Positions 17,876 through 27,261 of a stretch of 43,810 nucleotides of DNA are shown piece by piece. Source of the DNA: Psychrobacter pasteurii (GTDB lineage Bacteria > Pseudomonadota > Gammaproteobacteria > Pseudomonadales > Moraxellaceae); contig NZ_FUGD01000116.1 in NCBI RefSeq assembly GCF_900162815.1, positions 1-43,810 of the forward strand, given 5' to 3'. The notes under the pieces are model-generated. The model worked only from the letters and a program-made list of their open reading frames with translations. It did no database searches and was not told the origin of the DNA. The stretch's first letter is position 1, and each line of letters begins with the position of its first letter. Position numbers and translations under genes: made by a program.

Positions 17876-19219
17876 GTGATTAATACTCCTTCAACTTCCC
17901 AAACACTGGCCAATACTACGCCAAACCAATCCAGTCCTTTATCAGACTGGATTTATTACATGCAGCAAATACACGTATCTGCGATAGACATGGGTTTGTC
18001 TCGAGTACTGCCTGTGGCCAACCATTTAGGCTTAATACAGTCGGCCAAAGATGACGCTTATGTGTTCACCGTTGCTGGTACCAATGGCAAAGGCTCTACC
18101 ACAGCAGTTATTAGTGAAATATGCCAACAAGCCGGCTATAAGACCGCTCTTTATCAGTCGCCACACTTGATAGACTTCAATGAAAGAGTGCGCATCAATG
18201 GTCAGCCTGTGGGTGACCAAGTGCTGATTGATGCCTTCTACCAAGTGGAGCAGGCAAGGTTAGCTTGTGACTTAACGCTATCCTTCTTTGAAATGACCAC
18301 GTTAGCGGCCATGCTTATTTTTGCCCAAGCAGACTGTGATGTTTGGGTGTTAGAAGTAGGGCTAGGGGGCCGACTGGATGTGGTTAATATTATCAATCCA
18401 GATTTGGCGGTGATCACCAATATTGGCATCGATCATGTTGACTGGCTTGGGGATACTCGAGAAAAGATTGGCTATGAAAAAGCAGGCATTTTACGAGAAG
18501 GCATACCGCTAGTATACGGTGAGACAGATATGCCGCAGTCTGTGTTAGATAAGATACAACAGCTAGACTGTCCTTACTATCAAGTGGGTAAGGATTATGA
18601 CTTTACCGAGCAAGCAGAGACTTGGCAATTTAGCAGTGCCAGTATTAGCTTACAGTTACCGAAGCCTAAGCTGTCTTTAATTAATAGTAATAATGCCGTA
18701 GCGGCCGTGCTGGCAAGTAAGTTAACCATTACTCCTGAGCACATTAAATCCGGGTTAACTGCAGTCAAATTAGCAGGGCGCTTTGATGCTAGAGAGATTG
18801 CACAGCGTCATTGGTTATTTGATGTGGCACATAATGAGCGGGGAATGACTTTCTTATTGAGTCAGTTTCAGCCCATGTGGCAGCAGCACAAAGCCGACCA
18901 TCCAGCAGCTGAACTGCATATCTTGTTCTCTATGCTAGCGGATAAAGACATCAATCATGTGGTTGAGCTATTGGTAAGCTCAAAGCTGCCTATTAAGACT
19001 TGGCATGTGGCAACGATTGACCATCCTAGAGCCGCAGAGGCGGAGCAGTTGATTGAAATACTACAAAAAAACAATCAACAAGATATTGTTAGCTACGAGA
19101 ATTTAGCCAGCGTTGGTGAGAGCTTGATAGCGGCTACTGATACTGAAGATTTAATTTTGGTTTGTGGTTCATTTCATACCATTGGTGAAGTACTAGAGCC
19201 TCTTACTAAACTTTATTAA
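17876..19219 (+). CDS. folC: Bifunctional dihydrofolate synthase / folylpolyglutamate synthase
   Basis: About 447 residues. The Mur-ligase-like ATP site is VAGTNGKGSTTAVI, followed by YQSPHLIDFNERVRINGQ, LEVGLGGRLDVVN and TNIGIDHVDWLG. The C-terminal domain includes LFDVAHNERGM. It adds glutamate to dihydropteroate and then to folates. I chose GTG at 17876 because GAGAGG lies just upstream; TTG at 17861 is the alternative. It follows accD by 80 bp. Confidence 0.96.
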   Translation: MINTPSTSQTLANTTPNQSSPLSDWIYYMQQIHVSAIDMGLSRVLPVANHLGLIQSAKDDAYVFTVAGTNGKGSTTAVISEICQQAGYKTALYQSPHLIDFNERVRINGQPVGDQVLIDAFYQVEQARLACDLTLSFFEMTTLAAMLIFAQADCDVWVLEVGLGGRLDVVNIINPDLAVITNIGIDHVDWLGDTREKIGYEKAGILREGIPLVYGETDMPQSVLDKIQQLDCPYYQVGKDYDFTEQAETWQFSSASISLQLPKPKLSLINSNNAVAAVLASKLTITPEHIKSGLTAVKLAGRFDAREIAQRHWLFDVAHNERGMTFLLSQFQPMWQQHKADHPAAELHILFSMLADKDINHVVELLVSSKLPIKTWHVATIDHPRAAEAEQLIEILQKNNQQDIVSYENLASVGESLIAATDTEDLILVCGSFHTIGEVLEPLTKLY

Positions 19220-19597
19220 TTAATTTAGGGGGTTAAGACTGAGGTATTTTTTAATGCTGAAGTTTTTTTAATTTAACTACTCAATGGTTATAAAGGCAAG
19301 GACTTATCGGTCTCTTGCCTTTTTTATTTTTTTTATCCTAATTAGTGCGTCACTGTGCGCTTAGCAAGAAAGTTAGTTGTGTTATTTATTAAAAATATTA
19401 TATTTAATGTTAGATTTAATTGTTACTCAAGATTGAATATTAATCGATATATGTGGTAAGAATGTAGTATTATTGCAATATAATCCCTTATAATAATAGT
19501 GATTTTAATGCCAATGGATTGGTGTTAAGCCTATATAACATATGATACCTGGGTGCCTTTGCAGCGCTTTATCCTTCATAGAATAAGTAATCAAATT
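19220..19597. other. Intergenic region between folC and the type I secretion operon
   Basis: 378 bp, AT-rich. It holds the folC terminator (19292-19330) and, further right, two TATAAT-like hexamers near 19480-19500 that may be the promoter of the secretion genes. No ORF or RNA gene recognised. Confidence 0.5.
19292..19330 (+). terminator. Terminator of folC
   Basis: AAAGGCAAG / CTTGCCTTT stem (19292-19300 and 19314-19322) with an inner GAC/GTC extension, followed by a long T-rich run. Confidence 0.9.
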
Positions 19598-21148
19598 ATG
19601 ATGTTTAGCCCTAATAAAAATAAGATGCTACTGGTTTTGTCCTTAATGGTAGGTTTTAGCTTACCAAGTCAGGCCAATACCGTGGTCACTGACGTCCAGA
19701 TTAATTCTTTAATCTCGCAGGCGATCGAAACTCATCCCATGGTTGGCTCAGCAAGAGCCGAACAGCAAGCCACGACAGAAGGAATCAATGCGGCTAAGCT
19801 GAATTTATTGCCAACTCCTAGCATTTCAACAAGATATGGCAATAATGATGACCTCGTATCTGAGGTGGGCATTCGTCAGCCTTTATGGACAGGCGGTAGG
19901 CTTACTGCGAACGTCAACCAAGCCATATTTGATGACAAAGCTGCCACTGAAAATATCTATGCACAACAAAACCAGGTGGCCAAAACTACCATCGAAGCGT
20001 GGCAGACCTATATCAATGCGGTGGCTCAGCAGCGTGTTTATTTAGAGACCATCTCGCAGTTACGTGAATTTGAAGCCATGATGCAGCGCCGAGTCAATCA
20101 AGGGGTTTCAGCCCGTATTGAACTGGACTTGGTCACCAACCGTATTTTGCAAGAAACCAATGCTTATGAAGCCGCCAAAGAGCAGCAACACATTGCAGAG
20201 GCTCGACTTCAACAAATTACGGGGCGAGCATTACCTCGAGGCAGTGAGCACAATATTCCGCAGCTGCATACCTTGGTCGAGCAGGTAAAAAGAGCTTCTA
20301 TGGGCTTTGAAAAAATGGCCTTTAATGAGGCCAGCTTCTACAACCCAACTGTAGTAAAAGAAGCCTTCCAAATTGAATCGGCTAAACAAGAAGTTAAAGC
20401 CCAAAGTGCTAGTAAATATCCTGTGGTTTTTGCTGAATACAGGCACGAATATGATCACGACACCAAGGAAGATGATGGTCAGTTTTTTGTGGGCTTAGAC
20501 TATCAACCAGGAGCTGGATTCTCAAATATGGCGTTAACCCGAGCCTCTGAAGCTCGCGTAAACAGCTTAATTCAAAATAAAGAAGCGGCTCAGCGTCAGG
20601 TTATGGAAAATATCCAAATTCAGTATCAGCAGTTTGCTAGTGCCAAGAGTCGAGAGCTGTCTTTAGTGTCTGCGGTAGCTGGGGCACAAATTGTACTGGA
20701 CTCTTATCAGCGTCAGTTCATCGCTGGCCGTAAGTCCTGGTTAGAAGTGCTAAACGCGGTGCGTGAGTTAAGTGACTATCAAGTGAACCTGGTACAGACT
20801 CGCTCAGATATTTTAGGGTCTTTTTATAAGCTGCAAGTCGACTTTAGCTTAATGCCTTGGCAAGTTTATGCCCATAACCGTCAGCCTGTAAAAATGTTTA
20901 GTGTGCAAGACCCTGTAAAAGAGTGGGTTAATAATCAGCAGAGTAGAGCACAGAGCAAACAGTTTGGCTATGGACAACAGTCGAAGGCGCAGGATGAATA
21001 CATCCAAGTGAATTTGCCAGCCCATATCGAGCAGCAACTCGATCAAGGGGCTTATATTATGCTTGATGAGCAAGGCAATCCTACTAACGTTACGGTAGAA
21101 AAACCTGAGCTTAATAATATGAATGACAGCCAAGCTGATACTGAGTAA
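19598..21148 (+). CDS. TolC-family outer membrane channel of a type I secretion system (LapE/AggA-like)
   Basis: About 516 residues. A Sec signal peptide (MLLVLSLMVGFSLPSQA) is followed by two TolC-type coiled-coil repeats (about 40-240 and 270-450). The family motif VGIRQPLWTGGRLTANVNQA lies in the first repeat, and AGRKSWLEVLNAVRELSDYQVNLVQTRSDILGSFYKL in form is the matching end of the second (read as two adjacent blocks). It forms the outer-membrane exit duct. The C-terminal 100 residues, after the channel domain, are polar and Gln-rich. The start is uncertain: ATG at 19598, 19601 or 19625, none with a strong ribosome binding site. It leads an operon with the exporter and adaptor genes downstream. 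Confidence 0.88.
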   Translation: MMFSPNKNKMLLVLSLMVGFSLPSQANTVVTDVQINSLISQAIETHPMVGSARAEQQATTEGINAAKLNLLPTPSISTRYGNNDDLVSEVGIRQPLWTGGRLTANVNQAIFDDKAATENIYAQQNQVAKTTIEAWQTYINAVAQQRVYLETISQLREFEAMMQRRVNQGVSARIELDLVTNRILQETNAYEAAKEQQHIAEARLQQITGRALPRGSEHNIPQLHTLVEQVKRASMGFEKMAFNEASFYNPTVVKEAFQIESAKQEVKAQSASKYPVVFAEYRHEYDHDTKEDDGQFFVGLDYQPGAGFSNMALTRASEARVNSLIQNKEAAQRQVMENIQIQYQQFASAKSRELSLVSAVAGAQIVLDSYQRQFIAGRKSWLEVLNAVRELSDYQVNLVQTRSDILGSFYKLQVDFSLMPWQVYAHNRQPVKMFSVQDPVKEWVNNQQSRAQSKQFGYGQQSKAQDEYIQVNLPAHIEQQLDQGAYIMLDEQGNPTNVTVEKPELNNMNDSQADTE

Positions 21149-21223
21149 ATAAAAAAATAAATCAGCGTAAAAGTTATCCAGTCTGCTGTCTGCGAATATA
21201 AAAACATTTAATAAGTGATAATT

Positions 21224-23851
21224 ATGAGTACTAACCAACATCAATCAGATAATTTAGAGACAGGCAACACAGGGTCACACCATGAGTTGGTGACCAGTTC
21301 TCCTGAATTATCAACCGCTCAAACTCTAGCTGATGCCTTGCGTCACCTGCTAAGTCAGCAAGGGTATCCGGTAGATAATATTCGCTTGCAGGATGTGATT
21401 AGAAAGCATGACAATCCAAAAGCTGAAGAGCAAGGCCGAGGCATCAATACCTTAGGTGGATTTATCGGGGTATTAAGAGGATTAGGGATTGAAGAGTCGC
21501 CAGAGATTCTTCAACAGCCAGATGCTGCATTTTTACCGTTACTTGGCTATCACGCCCGTTATGGTTGGGGGGTAATCGATGGTAAGAACCCACAAGGGGC
21601 TTGGAATTTACGTCAAGAAACACAGACACGCCCAGTTACTTTAGATGAATTAAAGCTGGTCATGCGACTGCGCTTAAAAGAAGACCATATCAAAAAGAAA
21701 AACGCCTCATTTACAGAGCTATTAAAAAAAGATCTGTTCAACTATAAAGGGGTGGTGGTAGAAGCGGTAATTGCCTCCTTCTTAATTAACTTCTTAGCCT
21801 TAGCGGTCTCTTTATTCTCGATGCAGGTATATGACCGAGTCATTCCCACTCGCAGTGAATATACGCTAATTATTCTAGCCAGTGGTGTGGCCTTAATCAT
21901 CATCTTCGAAGCTTTTATGAAGTTTGCTCGCTCCAAGATTATGGATAAGGTGGTAGTAGGGCTAGATCAGTATTTATCTCGTGAAGTATTTCAGCGTCTA
22001 TTAAAGGTTCGTATTGACCAAATGCCAGGGTCGGTAGGCTCTATGGCTGCTCAGTTAAGAGGTTATGAGCAGGTACGTAGTTTCTTTACCGCCAGTACGC
22101 TTTTTGGTCTGGTCGACTTACCGATGACCATTATCTTTATTACGCTGATTGCTTATATTGCCTCGCCTTTGGTAGCGTTGGTGCCGATTATCGCAGCGAT
22201 TATTGCCATCACTATGGGTTTAAGCGCTCGTAAAAAGATTGATGCTATTGCTGCAGAAGGCGCTTCGGCTTCTTATTATAAGACAGGGTTATTGGTAGAA
22301 ACCGTAGAAGGGGTTGAGACCATTAAAGCCGGCGCAGGCAGCTGGAAGTTTTTATCACGCTGGCTAGATGTGATGAATGTCACCATCAAAAATGACTTAG
22401 ATATGAAGCATGCTAATGATAACTTAAGTTATTTTTCGCAAATGCTACAGCAGGCCAGTTATGTGGGTATTGTGATTACCGGCTCATTCGTGGTGATGAG
22501 AGGTGATATGACCATGGGTGGCCTGATTGCCTCTTCTATTTTGGGCGGACGAGTGCTGGCACCGGTGATGTCTATTCCAAACTTATTGGTACAGTACTCT
22601 CATGCCAAAGCAGCTAAGAGTATGATTGAGGCTATCTTTGCTCTTGAGCAAGATAACCATGGCGTAAACTATCCTTTATCACCAACCAAAATTAAAGGTC
22701 ATTATCAAGTTGATGATATGGTGTTTAACTATGCAGGCAATGACCGTCCTGCCGTCACCATCAAGAAGCTGGTCATTCAGCCGGGTGAGCGAATTGCCAT
22801 TTTAGGCCCTATTGGTTCTGGTAAATCGACCTTATTAAAACTACTTTCTGGACTATATGCTCCGACCTCTGGCCGTATCTTAGTAGATGGGCTAGACATT
22901 CAGCAGATTAGTCGTGAGTCGTTAAGTGAGCAAATAGGGTACTTACAGCAAGATCACCGCTTGTTCCAAGGGACCTTGCGTGAAAACTTACTTATCGGTA
23001 TGCCAGCGCCCAATGATGATGTGCTACATGATGCGCTACAAAAAACAGGACTTATTAATCTGGTATCCAATCACTCAAGTGGTCTAGATTTACCGATTAG
23101 TGAAGGCGGACGCGGATTATCAGGAGGCCAAAAACAATTGGTGGCCTTTACTCGATTGCTGTTAACCAAGCCTTCAGTCTTCTTGATAGATGAGCCTACC
23201 GCTTCCATGGATAACCGTCAGGAGCAGCGCTGTATTCAAGTTCTGCGTAATGAGCTACAACAAGGTCAGACCTTAGTGGTGTCAACGCACAAGACGGCTT
23301 TATTAGACTTGGTGGACCGCATTATCATTATGGATAACCATCAAATTGTCATGGATGGTGCCAAAGAAGCGGTTCTAAAACAGCTGATGCAAAACGAGCA
23401 AGCCAAACGACAAGGCAATGCAGGTAGAGTGACTCAGCAGGACGCTCCAAGAGCAGCCATTAATGCCAAGCCACAATCGCCTAATCCTCAAGACCCTCAA
23501 AGTCCGCAAGCACCTAGTGGTAAACCTGGTACAGGAGCTGGAGAGGGGCAAAATAAGTTGAACCCTAAGGGGCAGCCGCAGTCGTCTGGTAAGAACCAAA
23601 ATGATAAGCCGCATAGCCCAGCCCAAGACCGTGACCCAAACGAGTCTACAAGTAGTGCAAAATCTAAGATAGTCATTAAGCCTGCTTCGGAAAGTAGCAG
23701 CACTGCCTCTCAGGCAACTGACTCTATCGATAATAAGGGCGCAACAGTGTCTAAGACCACTGCAGAGGATACTGGAGCTTCTAAACCTAAGCCTTCAGTT
23801 GAGGCTAAGCACAATACCATTATTATTAACCCCACATCTGAAGAGAAATAG
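21224..23851 (+). CDS. Type I secretion ABC transporter (LapB/LssB-like) with long C-terminal tail
   Basis: About 875 residues. The N-terminus (25-150) resembles a C39-like domain without any Cys, so it is a docking, not a protease, domain. The membrane domain follows (about 165-470), then the ATPase: Walker A GPIGSGKSTLLKLLSG, Q-loop YLQQDHRLF, signature LSGGQKQLVAF, Walker B SVFLIDEPTASMD, His in VVSTHKTALL. This fits exporters of large RTX adhesins. Unusually, about 155 Pro/Gln/Ser/Lys-rich residues follow the ATPase. The tail carries two similar motifs, KIVIKPASE and NTIIINPTSEEK, the latter at the very end. The adaptor gene starts 2 nt after the stop. No adhesin gene is in the window. 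Confidence 0.92.
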   Translation: MSTNQHQSDNLETGNTGSHHELVTSSPELSTAQTLADALRHLLSQQGYPVDNIRLQDVIRKHDNPKAEEQGRGINTLGGFIGVLRGLGIEESPEILQQPDAAFLPLLGYHARYGWGVIDGKNPQGAWNLRQETQTRPVTLDELKLVMRLRLKEDHIKKKNASFTELLKKDLFNYKGVVVEAVIASFLINFLALAVSLFSMQVYDRVIPTRSEYTLIILASGVALIIIFEAFMKFARSKIMDKVVVGLDQYLSREVFQRLLKVRIDQMPGSVGSMAAQLRGYEQVRSFFTASTLFGLVDLPMTIIFITLIAYIASPLVALVPIIAAIIAITMGLSARKKIDAIAAEGASASYYKTGLLVETVEGVETIKAGAGSWKFLSRWLDVMNVTIKNDLDMKHANDNLSYFSQMLQQASYVGIVITGSFVVMRGDMTMGGLIASSILGGRVLAPVMSIPNLLVQYSHAKAAKSMIEAIFALEQDNHGVNYPLSPTKIKGHYQVDDMVFNYAGNDRPAVTIKKLVIQPGERIAILGPIGSGKSTLLKLLSGLYAPTSGRILVDGLDIQQISRESLSEQIGYLQQDHRLFQGTLRENLLIGMPAPNDDVLHDALQKTGLINLVSNHSSGLDLPISEGGRGLSGGQKQLVAFTRLLLTKPSVFLIDEPTASMDNRQEQRCIQVLRNELQQGQTLVVSTHKTALLDLVDRIIIMDNHQIVMDGAKEAVLKQLMQNEQAKRQGNAGRVTQQDAPRAAINAKPQSPNPQDPQSPQAPSGKPGTGAGEGQNKLNPKGQPQSSGKNQNDKPHSPAQDRDPNESTSSAKSKIVIKPASESSSTASQATDSIDNKGATVSKTTAEDTGASKPKPSVEAKHNTIIINPTSEEK

Positions 23852-23853
23852 GC

Positions 23854-25023
23854 ATGTCTGAATATCAATATACCCCCACAAAGCCAAAAATTGGCCGTGC
23901 TCGTCTCACTATCTGGATTGCCCTTGTGGGTATTACGATACTACTGGTATGGGCCTACTTTGCTGAGATTGACCAAGTTACCCGTGCTAAAGCAACGGTA
24001 ATTGCTAGTGCCCGAACTCAGCAGATTCAAGCTTCAGAGGGTGGCATCCTAACAGAAATCTTAGTTTCAGAAGGGGACGAGGTAACCAAAGGTCAGCTGT
24101 TAGTGGTGCTGGAAGAAGAGCGTGCAAAAGCAGCTTATGACAGCTCAGCGACTAAATCAGCGGCATTGCAGGCTCAGTTAGCTCGATTGAATGCTGAAAT
24201 CTTTGATCGTCCTTTAACCTTCCCAGAGAGTGTGCGTCAGTATCCTGAATATGTAGAAAACCAAACTCAGCTTTATAACCGTCGTAGACAGGCCATTAAT
24301 GAAGAGGTCTCCTCGCTAGAACAAATGCTAGTTCTGGCAAAAAGAGAGCTGGATATGAATGAGCCATTATTGCAGTACGGTGATGTGAGTCAGGCAGATG
24401 TGATTAAACTACGTCGCCAAGTGGCTGAGATTGAGGCGCAGATTAATAACAAGCGTAATAAGTACTTCGAAGAAGCTCAGGCTGAAATGACCAAAGCTCA
24501 AGAAGAGTTAGACAGCGAGCTTGAGCAGCTGCGCGATCGAACTCAGGTACTTGAAGAAAAACGCTTATTGTCTCCTCAAGATGGTAAAGTGAATAATATC
24601 AATATCACAACAATCGGCGGTGTGGTGAAGCCTGGTGAAGTGATTATGGAATTACTACCTACCAGTAGTGATCTTATCGTAGAGGCCAAGGTAAGTCCTG
24701 GTGATATTGCTTATGTAAAAGAAGGTCAAACGGCCTCTGTTAAGTTAGATGCTTATGATTTCTCTATCTTTGGGGCGATGAATGGCACAGTGACCTATAT
24801 CAGTCCAGACACGTTGATGGAGCAAACGCCAAAAGGGGAAGAGCCTTATTACCGCGTTCTTATTAAAATTGGTGAGGCAGAATTTGCAGGCCGAGCGGAT
24901 GAGATTGTTATCAAGCCTGGTATGACGGCTAGTGTTGATATTAAAGCTATGGAGCGTACTGTCTTGTCTTACTTAACCAAACCGATTACTAAGACCTTAT
25001 CTGAAGGCCTAGGTGAGCGTTAA
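23854..25023 (+). CDS. HlyD-family type I secretion periplasmic adaptor (LapC-like)
   Basis: 389 residues. A short cytoplasmic N-terminus is followed by one membrane helix (about 18-36), a barrel-sandwich half (VIASARTQQIQASEGGILTE), a long coiled-coil hairpin (about 95-240), the returning half (LLSPQDGKVNNINITTIGG) and a beta-barrel region ending near residue 370. It links the inner-membrane exporter to the TolC-like channel. The start is 2 nt after the exporter stop with GAAGAG upstream, so translation is coupled. No clear terminator follows before the tRNA promoter. Confidence 0.95.
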   Translation: MSEYQYTPTKPKIGRARLTIWIALVGITILLVWAYFAEIDQVTRAKATVIASARTQQIQASEGGILTEILVSEGDEVTKGQLLVVLEEERAKAAYDSSATKSAALQAQLARLNAEIFDRPLTFPESVRQYPEYVENQTQLYNRRRQAINEEVSSLEQMLVLAKRELDMNEPLLQYGDVSQADVIKLRRQVAEIEAQINNKRNKYFEEAQAEMTKAQEELDSELEQLRDRTQVLEEKRLLSPQDGKVNNINITTIGGVVKPGEVIMELLPTSSDLIVEAKVSPGDIAYVKEGQTASVKLDAYDFSIFGAMNGTVTYISPDTLMEQTPKGEEPYYRVLIKIGEAEFAGRADEIVIKPGMTASVDIKAMERTVLSYLTKPITKTLSEGLGER

Positions 25024-25156
25024 TTGAGGGTTGATAACAGACCGTCAACTTAGCCCTATAAATAAGGTTTAACTGGGAGTTATTTAAGATAAAAGGGTGT
25101 CAGACCTAATATTGCGGAAGTTTTTGAAATAAATTCAATTTTTTGCAAAAAAAGGT

Positions 25157-25184
25157 TTGACACACAGTATTAAATCTATATAAT
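25157..25184 (+). promoter_or_regulatory. Sigma70 promoter of the tRNA-Val/tRNA-Asp pair
   Basis: Exact consensus hexamers TTGACA (25157-25162) and TATAAT (25179-25184) with a 16-nt spacer, 24 nt before the first tRNA. Confidence 0.92.
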
Positions 25185-25208
25185 ACACACCCACAGAGCG
25201 AGAGCTCA

Positions 25209-25284
25209 GGGTGATTAGCTCAGTTGGTAGAGCGTCTGCCTTACACGCAGAATGTCGGCAGTTCGAGCCTGTCATCACCCACCA
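25209..25284 (+). tRNA. tRNA-Val (anticodon TAC)
   Basis: 76 nt. Acceptor GGGTGAT/ATCACCC, D-arm GCTC...GAGC, anticodon stem TCTGC/GCAGA with loop CTTACAC, T-loop TTCGAGC, encoded CCA. Reads GUA/GUG valine codons and complements the GAC isoacceptor at 8884. Confidence 0.96.
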
Positions 25285-25324
25285 CTATTTTTAGAAAGTG
25301 GTTAAATATTCTAAAGCGACCTAA

Positions 25325-25401
25325 GCAGCGGTAGTTCAGTTGGTTAGAATACCGGCCTGTCACGCCGGGGGTCGCGGGTTCGAGTCCCGTCCGCTGCGCC
25401 A
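25325..25401 (+). tRNA. tRNA-Asp (anticodon GTC)
   Basis: 77 nt. Acceptor GCAGCGG/CCGCTGC, anticodon stem CCGGC/GCCGG with loop CTGTCAC, T-arm GCGGG/CCCGT, encoded CCA. It is 40 nt after tRNA-Val, probably one transcript from the promoter at 25157. Confidence 0.96.
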
Positions 25402-25708
25402 TATTTTAAAACTTCAATAAGCTTATATTAGCTTAACAGTTTCAACCTCAGGTATTTATATCTGAGGTTTTTTTGTGTCTATTGATCCTGCCAATGCGAA
25501 TACAAATCCTAGTTATTCTACCCAGCTCACCCTAAACATCTCTTATAAAATCAACAACAAAAAACAATAGTATCCAAGCAGCCCATTATCTATCCTATGG
25601 ACTCTACTTTAGTAAAAAAACCAATTAAGACATCTAATCAACCAATCAATAAACAAATAAAGCATCTAAGAAACTATCTAATAAAACAAACAAAACAATA
25701 GGTGAACT
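25402..25708. other. Intergenic region and G-poor leader of the aldehyde dehydrogenase gene
   Basis: 307 bp. The tRNA operon terminator lies at the left. The rest (about 25530-25695) is rich in A and C and very poor in G on the coding strand, with repeated CAA/AAT runs, which would give an unstructured mRNA leader. An AACAACAA sequence (25553-25560) resembles an Hfq/Crc CA motif, but it is far from the start codon. The start is served by AGGTGA. Confidence 0.4.
25444..25474 (+). terminator. Terminator of the tRNA-Val/tRNA-Asp operon
   Basis: AACCTCAG / CTGAGGTT stem (25444-25451 and 25462-25469), 10-nt loop, then T5-T7. Confidence 0.88.
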
Positions 25709-27136
25709 ATGCAGCATTTTTATCCTTTATATTTAGCCAATAAAGCCCATGAAGGCACGGATGAGGCTCTTGAAGTAGTCAATAAATACAATCAGGAAAC
25801 TGTCGCAGAAGTGGCGCGAGCAGATGCCGAGCTTTTAGAGCAAGCCATTGAAGCGGGAGTGAAAGCCATTCCAGCGATGCAAGCATTAAAGCCTTATCAA
25901 AAGCAGCGTATTTTGCTCGACTGTGTGGCCAAGTTTAATGAAAGATTTGATGAGTTTACTGAAGCGTTAATCGCAGAAGGGGGCAAACCCGAAGGTGCTG
26001 CTAAGGCTGAAGTAAAACGCTTAATTGCTACTTTTCAGTTTGCAGCTGACGCGGTAACTACTATGCCTGAAGGGGAAGTCATTCCTTTGGATGTCACCGA
26101 AGCCAGTGCAGGCTATCGCGGATTTAGTAAAAGAGTGCCTATTGGGCTGTGTAGCTTTATCTCTCCATTTAACTTTCCGCTAAACTTAGTCGCCCATAAA
26201 ATAGCCCCAGCCATTGCTGCAGGCTGTCCCTTTATCCTAAAGCCAGCCAGTTATACGCCTATTGGCGCGCTATTAATTGCTGACGTATTAGCAGAAACAG
26301 ATCTGCCTGAGGGTGCCTTTTCTATCCTGCCTATGTCTTCAAAGGTTGCTGATAAACTGGTAACTGATGAGCGTATTAAGCTATTGTCTTTCACCGGCTC
26401 GGATAAAGTGGGCTGGGATATGAAAGCCCGTGCGGGTAAGAAAAAAGTGGTTCTGGAGCTAGGCGGTAATGCAGCGGTGATGATTGAGCCCGATGCCGAC
26501 TTAGAAACAGCGCTTCCTAGAGTAATTACTGGCGGCTATAGCCAAGCCGGTCAGGTGTGTATTAGTGTGCAGCGTGTACTCATCCATAAAGATATTTATT
26601 CTAAGGTCAAAGATAAGCTTGTGGCCTTAGCCCAGGAGGTCAAAGCAGGCAATCCTAGCAATGCTGATGTGGTTATTGGTCCTATGATTGATAAAGGCGA
26701 GTTAGAGCGCATTGAGCAGTGGATTCAAGAAGCGGTACAAGAAGGGGCTGAGCTATTGTGTGGGGGCAAAGCTGACGGCCTAGTTATGAATGCTACCATT
26801 CTTGAAAATGTGAGCCATGAGTCTAAATTATATAAAGATGAAGCCTTCGGTCCGGTCATGATTTTAGAGGCTTATGATGACTTTGATAAAGGCATAGAGC
26901 TTGCCAATGACAGCCGCTTTGGCCTGCAAGTAGGGGTTTATAGCTCTAGTATTAACAAGGCCATGCAGGCTTGGGATAGCATTGAAGCAGGCGGCGTAAT
27001 TATTAACGATGTGCCGACCTTCCGTGTTGATAACATGCCGTATGGCGGCATAAAAGACTCAGGCTTTGGCCGTGAAGGGGTCAAATATGCCATTGAAGAT
27101 ATGACTGAAGTACGCTTGATGGTTGTAAAGGATTAA
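25709..27136 (+). CDS. NAD(P)-dependent aldehyde dehydrogenase (ALDH superfamily)
   Basis: 475 residues, normal size. The cofactor and active-site motifs are present: ISPFNFPLNLVAHKIAPAI with the Asn, ILKPASYTPIG, LSFTGSDKVGW, LELGGNAAVMIE (general-base Glu, about residue 249) and GYSQAGQVCISVQRVLI (nucleophilic Cys, about 283). It oxidises an aldehyde to a carboxylic acid. It resembles the lactaldehyde / phosphonoacetaldehyde / succinate-semialdehyde branch, but the substrate cannot be fixed. It stands alone between tRNA genes and nsrR, with its own terminator and a G-poor leader. The ATG has AGGTGA 5 nt upstream. Confidence 0.93.
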   Translation: MQHFYPLYLANKAHEGTDEALEVVNKYNQETVAEVARADAELLEQAIEAGVKAIPAMQALKPYQKQRILLDCVAKFNERFDEFTEALIAEGGKPEGAAKAEVKRLIATFQFAADAVTTMPEGEVIPLDVTEASAGYRGFSKRVPIGLCSFISPFNFPLNLVAHKIAPAIAAGCPFILKPASYTPIGALLIADVLAETDLPEGAFSILPMSSKVADKLVTDERIKLLSFTGSDKVGWDMKARAGKKKVVLELGGNAAVMIEPDADLETALPRVITGGYSQAGQVCISVQRVLIHKDIYSKVKDKLVALAQEVKAGNPSNADVVIGPMIDKGELERIEQWIQEAVQEGAELLCGGKADGLVMNATILENVSHESKLYKDEAFGPVMILEAYDDFDKGIELANDSRFGLQVGVYSSSINKAMQAWDSIEAGGVIINDVPTFRVDNMPYGGIKDSGFGREGVKYAIEDMTEVRLMVVKD

Positions 27137-27184
27137 ATCTAGCTCATTTATCCAATACTCAAAAAGTAAACGCTGTGAGTAGAT

Positions 27185-27222
27185 AAAAAGCAGCCCTATC
27201 CATTGATGGGGCTGCTTTTTTA
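27185..27222. terminator. Bidirectional terminator between the aldehyde dehydrogenase and nsrR genes
   Basis: AAAAAGCAGCCC / GGGCTGCTTTTT stem with a loop of about 11 nt and T-runs on both strands, between convergent genes. Confidence 0.9.
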
Positions 27223-27261
27223 TTAAAGGATTTTGTTTTACTCTTAATTTACTAAAGGGCT

